Positions 24,865 to 33,801 are shown, numbered from the stretch's first letter. The stretch is 64,000 bases of DNA from Pseudomonadota bacterium (GCA_020161365.1 JAIUNU010000003.1:1-64000); one strand, 5' to 3'. Program-made: numbers and translations. Notes: generated by a model not told the origin, from the letters alone.

Positions 24865-26865
24865 ATGTTCATGGCCGATACGACCGCGCCGCGCACGGAA
24901 CTCACCCTTCGCGGGGTCCTCCTCGGCATTCTGATCACGCTGGTCTTCACCGCCGCCCAGGTCTATCTGGGCCTGAAGGTCGGCCTGACCTTCGCCACCT
25001 CGATCCCCGCCGCCGTCATCTCGATGGCCCTGCTGCGGGCGTTCAAGACCTCGACCATCCAGGAAAACAACATCGTCCAGACGATCGCCTCGGCGGCGGG
25101 CACGCTGTCGTCGGTGATCTTCGTCCTGCCCGGCCTGTTGATGATCGGCTGGTGGGCCAATGTGCCGTTCCTGCCGACCTTCGGCGCCTGCGCGGTCGGC
25201 GGCATCCTAGGGGTGATGTACACCATTCCCCTTCGGCGAGCCTTGGTGACCAACTCCAACCTGCCCTACCCCGAAGGCGTCGCCGCCGCCGAGGTTCTGA
25301 AGGTCGGCACAGGCTCTCGCGAAGGCGCGGCCGAGGGCAAGGCGGGCCTCGCCGCTGTCAGCATGGGCGCGATCGCCTCGGCGCTGTTCGGCGCCTTGGG
25401 CGCGGCCAAGCTGTTCGCGGCTGAGGTCGCCGGCTATTTCAAGTTTAAGCTCGGCGCCGCGTCGGGCGCGACCGGACTGGGCGCCTCCAGCTCGCTGGCC
25501 CTGATGGGCGCGGGTCACCTGATGGGCATCACGGTCGGCGTCGCCATGTTCGCAGGCCTGTTCATCGCCTGGGCGATCCTGACGCCGATCCTCACCGTCG
25601 CGACCCCGATGCCGGACGCCGACGCGGCCACCCACGCCCTGACCGTCTGGAAGACCCAGGTGCGGTTCCTGGGCGCGGGCGTCATCGGCGCGGCCGCGAT
25701 CTGGACGCTCGCCAAACTGGTCGGGCCGATCACAGCCGGCCTGAAATCGGCCTTCGCCGCCGCCAAGACGCGGAAGGCCGGCGGATCGACCCTTCCCCGC
25801 GTCGAGCAGGACATCCCCATCGGGATCGTGGGCCTCGTGTCGGTTCTGCTGCTCGCCCCCGCCGGCTGGTTCCTCGCCCACTTCCTGACGGGCGGACCGA
25901 TCGCCCAGCTGACGACGCCGCTGGTCGCCATCGGCATCGGCTATCTGGTCTTCGCGGGCCTGCTGGCCGCCGCCGTCTGCGGCTACATGGCCGGCCTGAT
26001 CGGCTCGTCCAACAGCCCGGTGTCTGGCATCGCCATCCTGAGCGTCCTGGGCGCCTCGCTGATGGTCGGCATGGTCGGTCGGGGCGTCATTGGTCCCGAC
26101 GTAACCAAGGCGCTGATCGCCTTCGCCCTCTATGTCACGACGTGCGTCCTGGCCGTCGCCGTTGTCGCCAACGACAACCTTCAGGATCTGAAGACCGGCC
26201 AGCTGGTCGACGCCACCCCGTGGAAGCAGCAGGTCGGCCTGATCATCGGCGTGCTGTCGGGCTCGGTGGTCATTCCGTTCGTGCTGGAGCTCCTGAACCG
26301 CTCCAACGGCTTCGCCGGCGCGCCGAACCTGCAAGCGATCGCCGATGAGCCACTGGCCGCGCCCCAGGCCACGCTGATCTCGACCCTGGCCAAGGGCGTG
26401 CTGGGCGGAAACCTCGACTGGGGCCTTCTGGGCTACGGCGCCGTGATCGGCCTGGCTCTCGTCGCGGTCGACGCCATCCTGCGCAAGACCAGCAAGGATC
26501 GCCTCAGCCTGCCGCCGCTCGGCGTGGGCCTGGCGATCTATCTGCCCAGCTCCGTCACCGCCCCGGTCGTCGTCGGCGCCGTCGCCGGCTGGCTGTTCGA
26601 GAAGATTGTGGCCAAGGACCGCTCGGCCGAAGCCGCCAAGCGCCTAGGCGTGCTGATCGCCTCGGGCTTCATCGTCGGCGAGAGCCTGTTCAACGTGTCC
26701 CTGGCCCTGCTGATCGTCTCCACAGGCAAGGGCGAACCGCTCGCCGTGCCCTTCGCGCCGTCCGAGCATGTCGGGATGGTCCTGTCCCTGGCCGCCGCCG
26801 CGATCGTGGTGGTCAGCCTCTACCGCTGGGCCCGCAAGGCCGGCGCTAAGGCGATGGGGGCTTAG
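24865..26865 (+). CDS. OPT-family oligopeptide transporter
   Basis: A 666-residue inner-membrane protein with about 14-16 hydrophobic segments. The N-terminus ELTLRGVLLGILITLVFTAAQVYLGLKVGLTFATSIPAAV and the NSNLPYPEGVAAAEVLKVG motif are hallmarks of the bacterial OPT family. These carriers import small peptides or peptide-metal complexes. ATGs at 24865 and 24871 are both possible; neither has a clear ribosome site, and the preceding terminator leaves almost no leader, so a leaderless transcript is conceivable. A strong terminator follows. Confidence 0.92.
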   Translation: MFMADTTAPRTELTLRGVLLGILITLVFTAAQVYLGLKVGLTFATSIPAAVISMALLRAFKTSTIQENNIVQTIASAAGTLSSVIFVLPGLLMIGWWANVPFLPTFGACAVGGILGVMYTIPLRRALVTNSNLPYPEGVAAAEVLKVGTGSREGAAEGKAGLAAVSMGAIASALFGALGAAKLFAAEVAGYFKFKLGAASGATGLGASSSLALMGAGHLMGITVGVAMFAGLFIAWAILTPILTVATPMPDADAATHALTVWKTQVRFLGAGVIGAAAIWTLAKLVGPITAGLKSAFAAAKTRKAGGSTLPRVEQDIPIGIVGLVSVLLLAPAGWFLAHFLTGGPIAQLTTPLVAIGIGYLVFAGLLAAAVCGYMAGLIGSSNSPVSGIAILSVLGASLMVGMVGRGVIGPDVTKALIAFALYVTTCVLAVAVVANDNLQDLKTGQLVDATPWKQQVGLIIGVLSGSVVIPFVLELLNRSNGFAGAPNLQAIADEPLAAPQATLISTLAKGVLGGNLDWGLLGYGAVIGLALVAVDAILRKTSKDRLSLPPLGVGLAIYLPSSVTAPVVVGAVAGWLFEKIVAKDRSAEAAKRLGVLIASGFIVGESLFNVSLALLIVSTGKGEPLAVPFAPSEHVGMVLSLAAAAIVVVSLYRWARKAGAKAMGA

Positions 26866-26887
26866 AGCCTCGATCAACCACTCATGG

Positions 26888-26923
26888 GAAACCCCGGAAG
26901 GTCAGCCTTCCGGGGTTTCTTTT
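26888..26923. terminator. bidirectional intrinsic terminator
   Basis: 14-bp perfect stem GAAACCCCGGAAGG / CCTTCCGGGGTTTC, loop TCAG, followed by TTTT on plus. It separates the OPT gene from the convergent GNAT gene. Confidence 0.88.
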
Positions 26924-26931
26924 GAGCGTTG

Positions 26932-27621
26932 TTAGGCCTCGCCGGGTTGGAGGATCGTGAACACCAGCTCCCGCCGCCCGCGATAGCCCAGCGACTCATA
27001 GAGCCGGATCGCCGTCGCATTGTCGGTGTAGCTGTGCAGGAAGGCCTTCTCGCCGCGCGCCAGGATCCGGGCGGTCACTTCGCGCAATAGTCTGGCCGCA
27101 TAGCCTTGGCCGCGATGGTCGGGATGGACGCAGACGCCGCTGGCCTCGGTATAGCCGTCCGGACGCATGCGTTGGCCGGCCATGGCAATGAGTTGACCGT
27201 CCCGCCGCACGCCGATGAAGTCGCCGAGCTGGTGCGTGCGCGAGAAGAACGGGCCAGGCTTGGTCAGGGTGGCCAGGGCCAGCATCTCGGGCCCGTCGGC
27301 GTCGCCAAGGTCCAGCATCTCGAAGGCGACGTCCCAGGCGGGCGCGACCTCGATCGCCTCCATCTGCAGACACACCGCGTTGGAGACCACCTCGGTTCCG
27401 GGAACCGGCGGCGTCGCTTCAGGCGCGATCAGTCCCACCGTCCCGCGGTCGCGCACCAACGCGCCGAGGTCGGCCAGCGCCTCAGGACCTTCATCCTCGA
27501 GACCGGCGAACAGGCCGAAGTCGGGATGCATCCGGAAGGCGCGCCCACGCCGGATCGCCAGATGACTCTGTCGGCCCATCAGGGTTGAGCACACGGGGCG
27601 GTCGAGAACATGAAAGGTCAT
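26932..27621 (-). CDS. GNAT-family N-acetyltransferase (FR47-like)
   Basis: A 229-residue protein whose C-terminal half (about 130-225) is a GNAT domain. The acetyl-CoA motif A is VCVHPDHRGQGYAARLL and motif B is NATAIRLYESLGYRGRREL. The N-terminal half is a degenerate GNAT-like region, as in two-domain FR47 proteins. The acceptor is unknown. It is a single gene on the minus strand. Confidence 0.9.
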   Translation of the reverse strand: MTFHVLDRPVCSTLMGRQSHLAIRRGRAFRMHPDFGLFAGLEDEGPEALADLGALVRDRGTVGLIAPEATPPVPGTEVVSNAVCLQMEAIEVAPAWDVAFEMLDLGDADGPEMLALATLTKPGPFFSRTHQLGDFIGVRRDGQLIAMAGQRMRPDGYTEASGVCVHPDHRGQGYAARLLREVTARILARGEKAFLHSYTDNATAIRLYESLGYRGRRELVFTILQPGEA

Positions 27622-27695
27622 GCCCCATTCAAGCGGGGCGGAGGTCGGGGATCAACGCCCGACAGAGCCGCAGATACTCAAGATCGCGGCCGCCT

Positions 27696-27722
27696 CCGCC
27701 CTGTCGATCACCAACAGGGCGG
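27696..27722 (-). terminator. hairpin after the DUF3126 gene
   Basis: 9-bp stem CCGCCCTGT / ACAGGGCGG with a 9-nt loop, 12 nt after the stop on the minus strand. There is no T run, so terminator function is tentative. Confidence 0.45.
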
Positions 27723-27734
27723 GACGCGTTCGAT

Positions 27735-27941
27735 TTAGTCGAGGTCTTCGCCGAGAATGGCCATCTCGAACATGAACGAGCCGTCCTCGTCCTCGTCCTG
27801 GAACACGACGCCGATGAACTCGCCGGCGACTTCGACCTCGGCCGAGTCCTTCTGCTTCGGGCGCGGCTTCACCTGGATGTGCGGGTTGCCGAAGGTGCGC
27901 TTCAGGTGCTTTTCGAGCTTGGCGACGGTCGTGGCGTCCAC
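27735..27941 (-). CDS. DUF3126 family protein
   Basis: A 68-residue acidic small protein of the DUF3126 family found across alphaproteobacteria. MDATTVAKLEKHLKRTFGNP forms a helix, followed by beta-strands with IQVKPRPKQKDSAEVEVAGEFIGVVFQDEDEDG. The function is unknown. It lies between the GNAT and LysR genes and probably has its own promoter. Confidence 0.85.
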   Translation of the reverse strand: MDATTVAKLEKHLKRTFGNPHIQVKPRPKQKDSAEVEVAGEFIGVVFQDEDEDGSFMFEMAILGEDLD

Positions 27942-27992
27942 GGGGGTATCCTCATTGATGGCTGGGCGCCCGGGGCGCTTGTCCGCGCGAAA

Positions 27993-28922
27993 CTAGCGCC
28001 CGCCGCGAGAACGGCAAGCCGCTTGAGGTGGAGAAGGTGTGGACGCTCCCTCCGACAGCAGCCAATCGCGGAACAGAAGGGTCTCCTGCGTAGCGCCGTC
28101 GGGCGGTGTGACGGCCACGATCTTGGCTCGTCCGGACGTGAAACCCAGCGGCGCCACCAGCCGGCCGCTGGCCAGATCGCGCTGGACAAAGGCCCAGGGA
28201 CCGATCGCGACGCCCAGGCCTGCGGCCGCCGCCTCGATCATGTAGAAATAATGGTCGAACTCCTGCTCGCTGACCGCCGGCGGTAGGTGGTCGAGTTCGA
28301 CGTTTCGCGCCCAGTCGGACCAACTCTCGACGAAGGTTCGCGTCAACAGGCGCGGCATGGCGAAAATCTGCTCCAGGGTCATTGAGCTGGTCGCCAGCTC
28401 CGGCGCCATGACGGGCCCGTGATAGTGCTCCATAAACGGGGTCGCGACCGCCTCGTAGGTCACCACCGTGTCCGGCGAGCGCATGCGAATCGCCAGATCG
28501 ATCCCGTCGGCCTTGAAATCGAACGGTCCATTGGACTCCGCCACGCGCACCGGAATCTCGGGGTGCGCCGCCTGGAAGCGCGGCAGGCGCGGAATGAGCC
28601 ACTTCATCGCAAAGGTCGGCAGGCAAGACACCACCAGCGGCTTAGGTCCCGCCTGGACATGGCGTGGCACGGCCGCCTCGATCTGGTCGAAGGCGGGCGA
28701 CAGCGCCTGGGCCAGTTTCAAGCCCTCCGCCGTCAGGCGCAGACGCGAGCGCGGCCCTTCGGTCAAGGTCACGCCCAGCTGTTCCTCAAGCTGCCGGATC
28801 TGGCGGCTGACAGCCCCGTGCGTCACGCACAGTTCGTCGGCCGCCAGGGTCATGCGTCCATGCCGGCCGAACGCCTCGAAAGCGCGTAGCGCGTTCAACG
28901 AAGGCAGTTGCCGCCGAGCCAT
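27993..28922 (-). CDS. LysR-family transcriptional regulator (GcvA-like)
   Basis: A 309-residue regulator. The winged helix-turn-helix spans residues about 5-62 (LPSLNALRAFEAFGRHGRMTLAADELCVTHGAVSRQIRQLEEQLG) and the LysR substrate-binding domain about 90-295. The opening resembles the GcvA/AmpR subgroup. The ATG giving MARRQLP is preferred to one five codons upstream. It is divergent from a small membrane-protein frame, a usual place for a LysR target, though none is proven. Confidence 0.92.
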   Translation of the reverse strand: MARRQLPSLNALRAFEAFGRHGRMTLAADELCVTHGAVSRQIRQLEEQLGVTLTEGPRSRLRLTAEGLKLAQALSPAFDQIEAAVPRHVQAGPKPLVVSCLPTFAMKWLIPRLPRFQAAHPEIPVRVAESNGPFDFKADGIDLAIRMRSPDTVVTYEAVATPFMEHYHGPVMAPELATSSMTLEQIFAMPRLLTRTFVESWSDWARNVELDHLPPAVSEQEFDHYFYMIEAAAAGLGVAIGPWAFVQRDLASGRLVAPLGFTSGRAKIVAVTPPDGATQETLLFRDWLLSEGASTPSPPQAACRSRGGR

Positions 28923-28995
28923 GTGAAAAAACCTCACAGAAGGTCGACGGATAAGTCGTTATCGCGAGCGGCGCAACCGAGGGATAGTCCGGGCC

Positions 28996-29172
28996 ATGCC
29001 GCAGACCGTTCCCCGCCTCTCAAGCCGAGAGATTACCCTCCCGCAGGTTCTGGCCGCCTTGGCCATCTGGACGGGCGTTGTTTACGGCCTGGCGCAGGCT
29101 AAGGCGCCGGAGGCCAAACAGATATCCTTGAAGCAGAGGCCCGCCCTCACCGCCTGTGCGCCCCAAGGCTAA
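28996..29172 (+). CDS. possible small single-pass membrane protein (58 aa)
   Basis: A short frame beginning MPQTVPRLSSREITLPQ, with one hydrophobic segment (VLAALAIWTGVVYGLA) and a basic C-terminal tail ending CAPQG. GAGGGA lies about 10 nt before the ATG. It is divergent from the LysR gene and ends before a strong hairpin. Codon usage looks coding, but there is no family match I can recall. Confidence 0.45.
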   Translation: MPQTVPRLSSREITLPQVLAALAIWTGVVYGLAQAKAPEAKQISLKQRPALTACAPQG

Positions 29173-29187
29173 AGGCGGATATGATTT

Positions 29188-29217
29188 GGGCCCCGGCGCG
29201 TCTCGCTGCCGGGGCCC
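29188..29217. terminator. GC-rich hairpin between convergent units
   Basis: 10-bp perfect stem GGGCCCCGGC / GCCGGGGCCC with a 10-nt loop. No T run on either side. It is placed where a bidirectional 3' end is expected. Confidence 0.5.
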
Positions 29218-29295
29218 AGGTCCGCCCACTAGGTCGGGGGGGCGTAGAGGGGCGGACGTCAGGGAAACGCCCTGCCCCGACGGCGGTTCCGTCGT

Positions 29296-30078
29296 CTATC
29301 GCGCTTCGGTCGGTTTGATTTCGAAGAGCACCGGCCAGAGCTTGCCGGTGACGAACAGGCGGTCCGCCACCGGATCGTAGGCGATGCCGTTGAGAACATC
29401 GTCGCGGTCGCCGGTGACGCCGGCTTCCTTCAGCAGACCGCCGAGTTCGATCCAGCCCTTGACTCGGCCTGTGGTCACGTCGATGCGCGCAATGCGGGTC
29501 GTTTGCCAGACATTGGCCAGCAGTTCGCCCTTCACCCACTCCAGTTCATTGAGATTGGTGACCGGGACGCCATTGTCAGTGACCTGGACGCGCCCGGTCT
29601 CCTTCAGCGTCTCGGGGTCGAGAAAGCGGATGAAGGCGCTGCCGTCGCTCATCATGATCCGCTTGTCGTCGCGGGCCAGGGCCCAGCCTTCGCCCGGATA
29701 GCTGAACTCGCCGAGCTTCTCGAAGCTGTCGATGTCGTAGATGAAGCCGACCTGGTCGGTCCAGGTCAGCTCATAGAGCCGGTTCTTCCAGTCGACGATG
29801 CCCTCGCCGAAGTAATGAGAATCCACGGTACGCTCGGCTTCGATCGCGCCGGTTTCCAGGTTCCATTTGCGAATGAAGGAGCGACCGCGCAGGCCGGTGC
29901 TCTCAAAGATGAACCCGTCGCGATAGAGCAGACCCTGCGTGAACGCCCGGCTATCGTGGGGATAGCGTTTGACGATCGCATAGCCGCCCACCGGTGCAGG
30001 GTCCGCCAGCGCCGGCGCGGCGAACCCAATGAGGGCGGCCAAGAACAGGCCGCCGAGACGACGCGAAAAGCGCTTCAC
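29296..30078 (-). CDS. glutaminyl-peptide cyclotransferase (plant/bacterial beta-propeller type)
   Basis: A 260-residue exported protein: signal peptide ending PALAD, then a five-bladed beta-propeller of the glutamine cyclotransferase family (Pfam Glu_cyclase_2). Typical motifs are YPHDSRAFTQGLLYRDGFIFESTGLRG, FGEGIVDWKNRLYELTWT, NLNELEWVKGELLANVWQT and VLNGIAYDP. It converts N-terminal Gln to pyroglutamate on exported peptides, in the periplasm. The start is a GTG immediately after the serine acetyltransferase stop, so the two are cotranscribed. Confidence 0.92.
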   Translation of the reverse strand: MKRFSRRLGGLFLAALIGFAAPALADPAPVGGYAIVKRYPHDSRAFTQGLLYRDGFIFESTGLRGRSFIRKWNLETGAIEAERTVDSHYFGEGIVDWKNRLYELTWTDQVGFIYDIDSFEKLGEFSYPGEGWALARDDKRIMMSDGSAFIRFLDPETLKETGRVQVTDNGVPVTNLNELEWVKGELLANVWQTTRIARIDVTTGRVKGWIELGGLLKEAGVTGDRDDVLNGIAYDPVADRLFVTGKLWPVLFEIKPTEAR

Positions 30079-30918
30079 TCAGATCTCGTAGCTGTTGGGC
30101 GAATAGACCGTCTCGGCCAGGGTGTGGTCCATGGTCTTGGCCGGCTCTTCGCAGGTCGGGCAGTTGACCAGGCGAGCGGGGACCCCGGCGGCCGTGCAAT
30201 GCGCGGGAACCGGCCGCAGCACCACCGAGCCCGAAGCCACCTTGGCGTAGTCGCCGACCGTGATGTTGCCCAGCACCTTGGCGCCGGCGCCCAGCAGCAC
30301 GCCCTTGCCGATCTTGGGGTGACGGTCGCCGCGCTCGGCGCCCGTGCCGCCCAGGGTCACGCCGTGCAACATGGAGACGTCGTCGCCGACCACCGCCGTC
30401 TCGCCGATGACGATGCCGGTGCCGTGGTCGATGAACACACCCTTGCCGATCTTGGCGGCCGGGTTGATGTCGACCTGGAAGACCTCGCTGGAGCGGCTCT
30501 GCAGATAGAAGGCCAGGGTCTCGCGCCCCTGGTTCCACAGCCAGTGCGACACGCGGTGGGTCTGCAGCGCCAGGAAACCCTTGAAGAACAGGAACGGCTG
30601 GACGTAGCCCTTACAGGCCGGATCGCGCTCGAACACCGCCTTCAGGTCGGCCTCGGCCGCCTCGACAATCGAGCGATCATCCGCAAAGGCGTCGGCGGCG
30701 AACTCGCGCGCCGTCATCGCCCGCATTTCCTGGTCGCCCAGCTTGCGCGCCAGCTGGAAAGTCAGGGCGTCGGCCAGATTGTCGTGACTGAGGATCACCG
30801 CATTGAGCAGCGAAGCCAGCGCCGGCTCGGCCTTGGCCGCGTGTTCGGCCTGGTTTCGCAGCGCGACCCACACCGGCGTTTCGGTATCGGACGTCACCAC
30901 TTCGAGATGCTTGGCCAT
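30079..30918 (-). CDS. cysE: serine O-acetyltransferase
   Basis: A 279-residue enzyme making O-acetylserine for cysteine synthesis. An N-terminal helical domain (about 15-145, with HDNLADALTFQLARKL) is followed by a left-handed beta-helix (DINPAAKIGKGVFIDHGTGIVIGETAVVGDDVSMLHGVTLGGTG). The His of IDHGTG and the upstream Asp are catalytic. The C-terminus has a CPTCEEP segment and ends SYEI; the C-terminal Ile is the one used by CysE to dock cysteine synthase CysK. AAGGGAGAG precedes the chosen ATG. Confidence 0.93.
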   Translation of the reverse strand: MAKHLEVVTSDTETPVWVALRNQAEHAAKAEPALASLLNAVILSHDNLADALTFQLARKLGDQEMRAMTAREFAADAFADDRSIVEAAEADLKAVFERDPACKGYVQPFLFFKGFLALQTHRVSHWLWNQGRETLAFYLQSRSSEVFQVDINPAAKIGKGVFIDHGTGIVIGETAVVGDDVSMLHGVTLGGTGAERGDRHPKIGKGVLLGAGAKVLGNITVGDYAKVASGSVVLRPVPAHCTAAGVPARLVNCPTCEEPAKTMDHTLAETVYSPNSYEI

Positions 30919-30994
30919 CGGGCTCTCCCTTCCCAGGCGCGAAACGAACATAGCGCATCTTTTTTAGAAATGCTCTAGCCCGATGAACCGCGCC

Positions 30995-31624
30995 CTATGC
31001 GAGGATCAGAGCGGCCAGGGCGGCCGGCAGTTCGCCTCGCACCGCCATATGGTGCGTTCTCAGCAACAACGCCACTGTAATTGCGTCGGGCATGTGGCCG
31101 GCGACCGCCGCGTTCAGCGCGTCGCGGAAGGGCACGCGCGCCACGGCGAAGTCCTCGGTCTCGTCCGGCTCGCCGTTCGTGGTCGAAAGGCCCATCGCCA
31201 GGAAGCCAAAGGCGATCTCGTCGGTGACGGAGTTGGAGAGCTCCATGCGCAGGATCAACCGCCAGTCAGCGGCCTGCAGCCCGACCTCCTCGGCCAGTTC
31301 GCGCTTGGCCCCATCCAGCGGATCCTCGCTGTGCGGCGCGCCGCCCTCCGGCAACTCCCAGCTATAGTTCGCCAAGGCGAAGCGGTTCTGGCCGACGATG
31401 GTCACCGTCCCGTCGTCGTGCAGCGGCACGATCCCGATCGCCTGATTCTTGAAGCCGACCTTGCCATAAAGCGCCGGACGTCCGGTCGGCGCGACCGCCT
31501 GATATTCTGTCAGGGTGATCCAAGGGTTGTCGTAGACCACCCTGCTGGACGATACGCCCCAGGGTCGTCCATGCGACCTGAGCCAATCGGGCTTGCGGTT
31601 GGAGTCGTCGACCAATGCGCTCAT
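30995..31624 (-). CDS. Nudix hydrolase (ADP-ribose pyrophosphatase-like)
   Basis: A 209-residue hydrolase with the Nudix box GGAPHSEDPLDGAKRELAEEVGL (G-x5-E-x7-REL-x-EE-x-G-L, fully conserved). The upstream beta-rich part (VVYDNPWITLTEYQAVAPTG, IGIVPLHDDGTVTIVGQNRF) and the downstream MELSNSVTDEIAFGFLA resemble ADP-ribose pyrophosphatases. It would clean up nucleoside diphosphate derivatives. Two ATGs 27 nt apart compete; AAGGG abuts the chosen one, so the longer form is possible. The TTG-start nitroreductase gene is divergent, 62 nt away. Confidence 0.88.
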   Translation of the reverse strand: MSALVDDSNRKPDWLRSHGRPWGVSSSRVVYDNPWITLTEYQAVAPTGRPALYGKVGFKNQAIGIVPLHDDGTVTIVGQNRFALANYSWELPEGGAPHSEDPLDGAKRELAEEVGLQAADWRLILRMELSNSVTDEIAFGFLAMGLSTTNGEPDETEDFAVARVPFRDALNAAVAGHMPDAITVALLLRTHHMAVRGELPAALAALILA

Positions 31625-31686
31625 CCCTTGTCGCGACCGCGTTGCGGCCATAGGTCTGCGGCTTACAGCGCTTCGGAGAGATCGTC

Positions 31687-32295
31687 TTGGCCGGTTCCGT
31701 TCCCCCCGCCCCCGCGTTTGGCGAGACCCTGCCGGTCGAGGCCGCGCCTGAGGTCGTGGCCTTCCTGGCCAAGCGCCGCTCGGCCAGCGCCATGACCTTG
31801 ACCGCGCCGGGGCCCGACGATGCGCAGCTTGGCGAGATCTTGCGTATCGCCGCGCGCGTGCCCGATCATGGCAAGCTAGCCCCGTGGCGCTTCATCGTCC
31901 TGACAGGCGAGGCCAAGGACGTCTTCGCCGAACGGATCGCGGTGCTCGCCGACAGCCAAGCCAATCCCACCAAGGCGACGGCCGCCCTCCGCAAGCTGAC
32001 CCGCCCGCCCGTTTGCGTCGCGGTTGTCTCACGACACATCCCCGGCGAGATCCCGGAGTGGGAGCAGCGTCAGAGCGCCTCGGCGGTTTGCCATCAGCTC
32101 TTGCTCGCGGCGGCCGCCCTGGGCTGGGGCGCCAACTGGATCACCGACTGGTACAGCTACGACCCGCGCGCGACCGCAATCCTCGGACTCAGCGCCGGCG
32201 AGCAGGTCGCCGGCTATCTCTACTTGGGCACGCCCACCGAACAGCCTCAGGAACGCGCGCGCCCGGACGTCGCGGCGATCACCAGTTACTGGTGA
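31687..32295 (+). CDS. nitroreductase-family flavoprotein
   Basis: A 202-residue FMN-binding protein of the nitroreductase/YdjA group. KRRSASAMTL near residue 30 binds phosphate, VPDHGKLAPWRFIVLTG is diagnostic, and LLAAAALGWGANWITDW carries the dimer helix. It reduces nitro compounds or quinones with NAD(P)H; the natural substrate is unknown. The start is TTG, with GGAGAG 7-8 nt upstream, since no ATG occurs early enough. Confidence 0.9.
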   Translation: MAGSVPPAPAFGETLPVEAAPEVVAFLAKRRSASAMTLTAPGPDDAQLGEILRIAARVPDHGKLAPWRFIVLTGEAKDVFAERIAVLADSQANPTKATAALRKLTRPPVCVAVVSRHIPGEIPEWEQRQSASAVCHQLLLAAAALGWGANWITDWYSYDPRATAILGLSAGEQVAGYLYLGTPTEQPQERARPDVAAITSYW

Positions 32296-32307
32296 GCCTA
32301 GGGAAGC

Positions 32308-32763
32308 TCAGCCCCGGCCGCGATAAGGCGCGACGCCCTGATCGGGAACCCACAGCCCCTCGGGCGCGGGTCCGGTCTGCCAGAACACGTCAATCGGAAT
32401 GCCGCCACGCGGATACCAGTAGCCGCCGATACGCAGCCAGCGCGGCTCTGCGATCTCGACCATCTTCCGCGCGACCTTGACCGTGCAGTCCTCGTGGAAC
32501 GAGCCGTGGTTACGGAAGCTGGTGAGGTAGAGCTTCAGGGACTTGCTCTCGATCAGCCAGTCGCCGGGCGCATAGTCGATCACGAGATGCGCGAAGTCGG
32601 GCTGGCCGGTCACGGGGCACAGCGAGGTGAACTCGGGCGCAACGAAGCGCGCCAGATAGAGCACATCGCTCTGCGGATTGGGCACGCGCTCGAGGACGGC
32701 GGCTTCGGGGCTTTCGGGCGCGTCGACGACGCGGCCCAACTGGGTGACGTTCAGATCGGTCAT
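32308..32763 (-). CDS. queF: NADPH-dependent 7-cyano-7-deazaguanine reductase
   Basis: A 151-residue, short type-I QueF. Catalytic Cys49 in [13 protein letters not shown] and Asp56 align with the known residues, and [21 protein letters not shown] is the NADPH-binding signature. It reduces preQ0 to preQ1 in queuosine biosynthesis for tRNA wobble position 34. No other que gene is adjacent and no preQ1 riboswitch was seen upstream. Confidence 0.95.
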   Translation of the reverse strand: MTDLNVTQLGRVVDAPESPEAAVLERVPNPQSDVLYLARFVAPEFTSLCPVTGQPDFAHLVIDYAPGDWLIESKSLKLYLTSFRNHGSFHEDCTVKVARKMVEIAEPRWLRIGGYWYPRGGIPIDVFWQTGPAPEGLWVPDQGVAPYRGRG

Positions 32764-32849
32764 CGGCGCGGTTTAGGCCTCCGCGCCCCGCGAGACAAGC
32801 GCGCGGCGCCCCGCTACAAGGTCGCAAACAGATGTTCGGGAGAGATGCG

Positions 32850-33653
32850 ATGTCGGGACGGGATTTCGAAGGCTTCACCGTGGTGGTCACCGGCGGCTCC
32901 ACCGGCCTTGGCCGCGCGATCGCCGTAGAGACCGCCCGACGCGGCGCGGGCCTCGTGGTGATCAACTTCGCCCGCAGCGCCGAGGAAGCTGAAGAAACCG
33001 CCCGACTGGTCGAGGCCCAGGGCGCCAAGGCGGCGCTGGCTCAAGGCGACGTGTCCAGCGACGAGGACTGCCGCAGGATCGCCGCCGCCGCCGACGCCTC
33101 GGGCCGCATCGACGCGCTGTTCAACAACGCCGGCATGACCAAGTTCGCCCCGAACCACGCCGACCTCGACGCGGTGAACGCGGAAGACTTCCTGCGGCTC
33201 TATTCGGTGAATGTGGTCGGCGCCTTCCAGATGGTCCGCGCCGCGCGCTCGCTGCTGGAAGCCGCCCCCGCCCCCGGCGCGGTGGTCAACACCTCTTCGA
33301 TCGCGGGCGTGGTCGGCAACGGCTCCTCGGTGCCCTACGCCGCGTCGAAGGGCGCGATGACCACCATGACCCTGTCGCTGGCCCGCGCCCTGGCGCCGCG
33401 CATCCGCGTCAACGCCGTCTGCCCCGGCTTCATCGACACACCTTGGTTCGGAAAGGCCATGGACGCCGAGCGCGTCGAGCGCCTGCGGGCCGGCGCGGCG
33501 GCAGCGACGCCGCTGAAGGTCGCCTCAACCGCCGAGGACATCGCCGGAGCGGCCGTCTTCCTGGCGTCACCGGCCTCGCGACACGTGACGGGCGAGACCC
33601 TGCTGGTCGATGGGGGCCTGCATCTCGGGGGCGCAAGCCTTTCCATGCGGTAA
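32850..33653 (+). CDS. short-chain dehydrogenase/reductase
   Basis: A 267-residue Rossmann enzyme. The cofactor motif is TGGSTGLG, followed by NNAG, catalytic Ser in NTSSIAG and the YAASK Tyr/Lys pair; VNAVCPGFIDTPW and TGETLLVDGG are typical of the classical FabG-like group. Substrate unknown. GGGAGAGATGCG precedes the chosen ATG; an ATG 18 nt upstream is less well placed. A hairpin follows the gene. Confidence 0.93.
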   Translation: MSGRDFEGFTVVVTGGSTGLGRAIAVETARRGAGLVVINFARSAEEAEETARLVEAQGAKAALAQGDVSSDEDCRRIAAAADASGRIDALFNNAGMTKFAPNHADLDAVNAEDFLRLYSVNVVGAFQMVRAARSLLEAAPAPGAVVNTSSIAGVVGNGSSVPYAASKGAMTTMTLSLARALAPRIRVNAVCPGFIDTPWFGKAMDAERVERLRAGAAAATPLKVASTAEDIAGAAVFLASPASRHVTGETLLVDGGLHLGGASLSMR

Positions 33654-33680
33654 AGACACAGCCAAGCTGGATTCGCTTTT

Positions 33681-33707
33681 CAGGCGCATGTTGCCCCCAT
33701 GCGCCTG
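33681..33707 (+). terminator. hairpin after the SDR gene
   Basis: 10-bp perfect stem CAGGCGCATG / CATGCGCCTG with a 7-nt loop, 27 nt after the stop. No T run. Confidence 0.5.
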
Positions 33708-33801
33708 CATTGAAGCAAAATCGTCACACATCGCCCAAAGTTTGAGCCATGCACGCCCTTCTGACTGGCGTTCGCCACCGCTCGATTGCACTTAGAGACG
33801 T

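Noticed and set aside
29503-30978. A 491-codon plus-strand frame
   Set aside because: It is antisense to glutaminyl cyclase and cysE, both unmistakable.
32764-32849. preQ1 riboswitch before queF
   Set aside because: The short upstream sequence has no preQ1-type hairpin with an A-rich tail.
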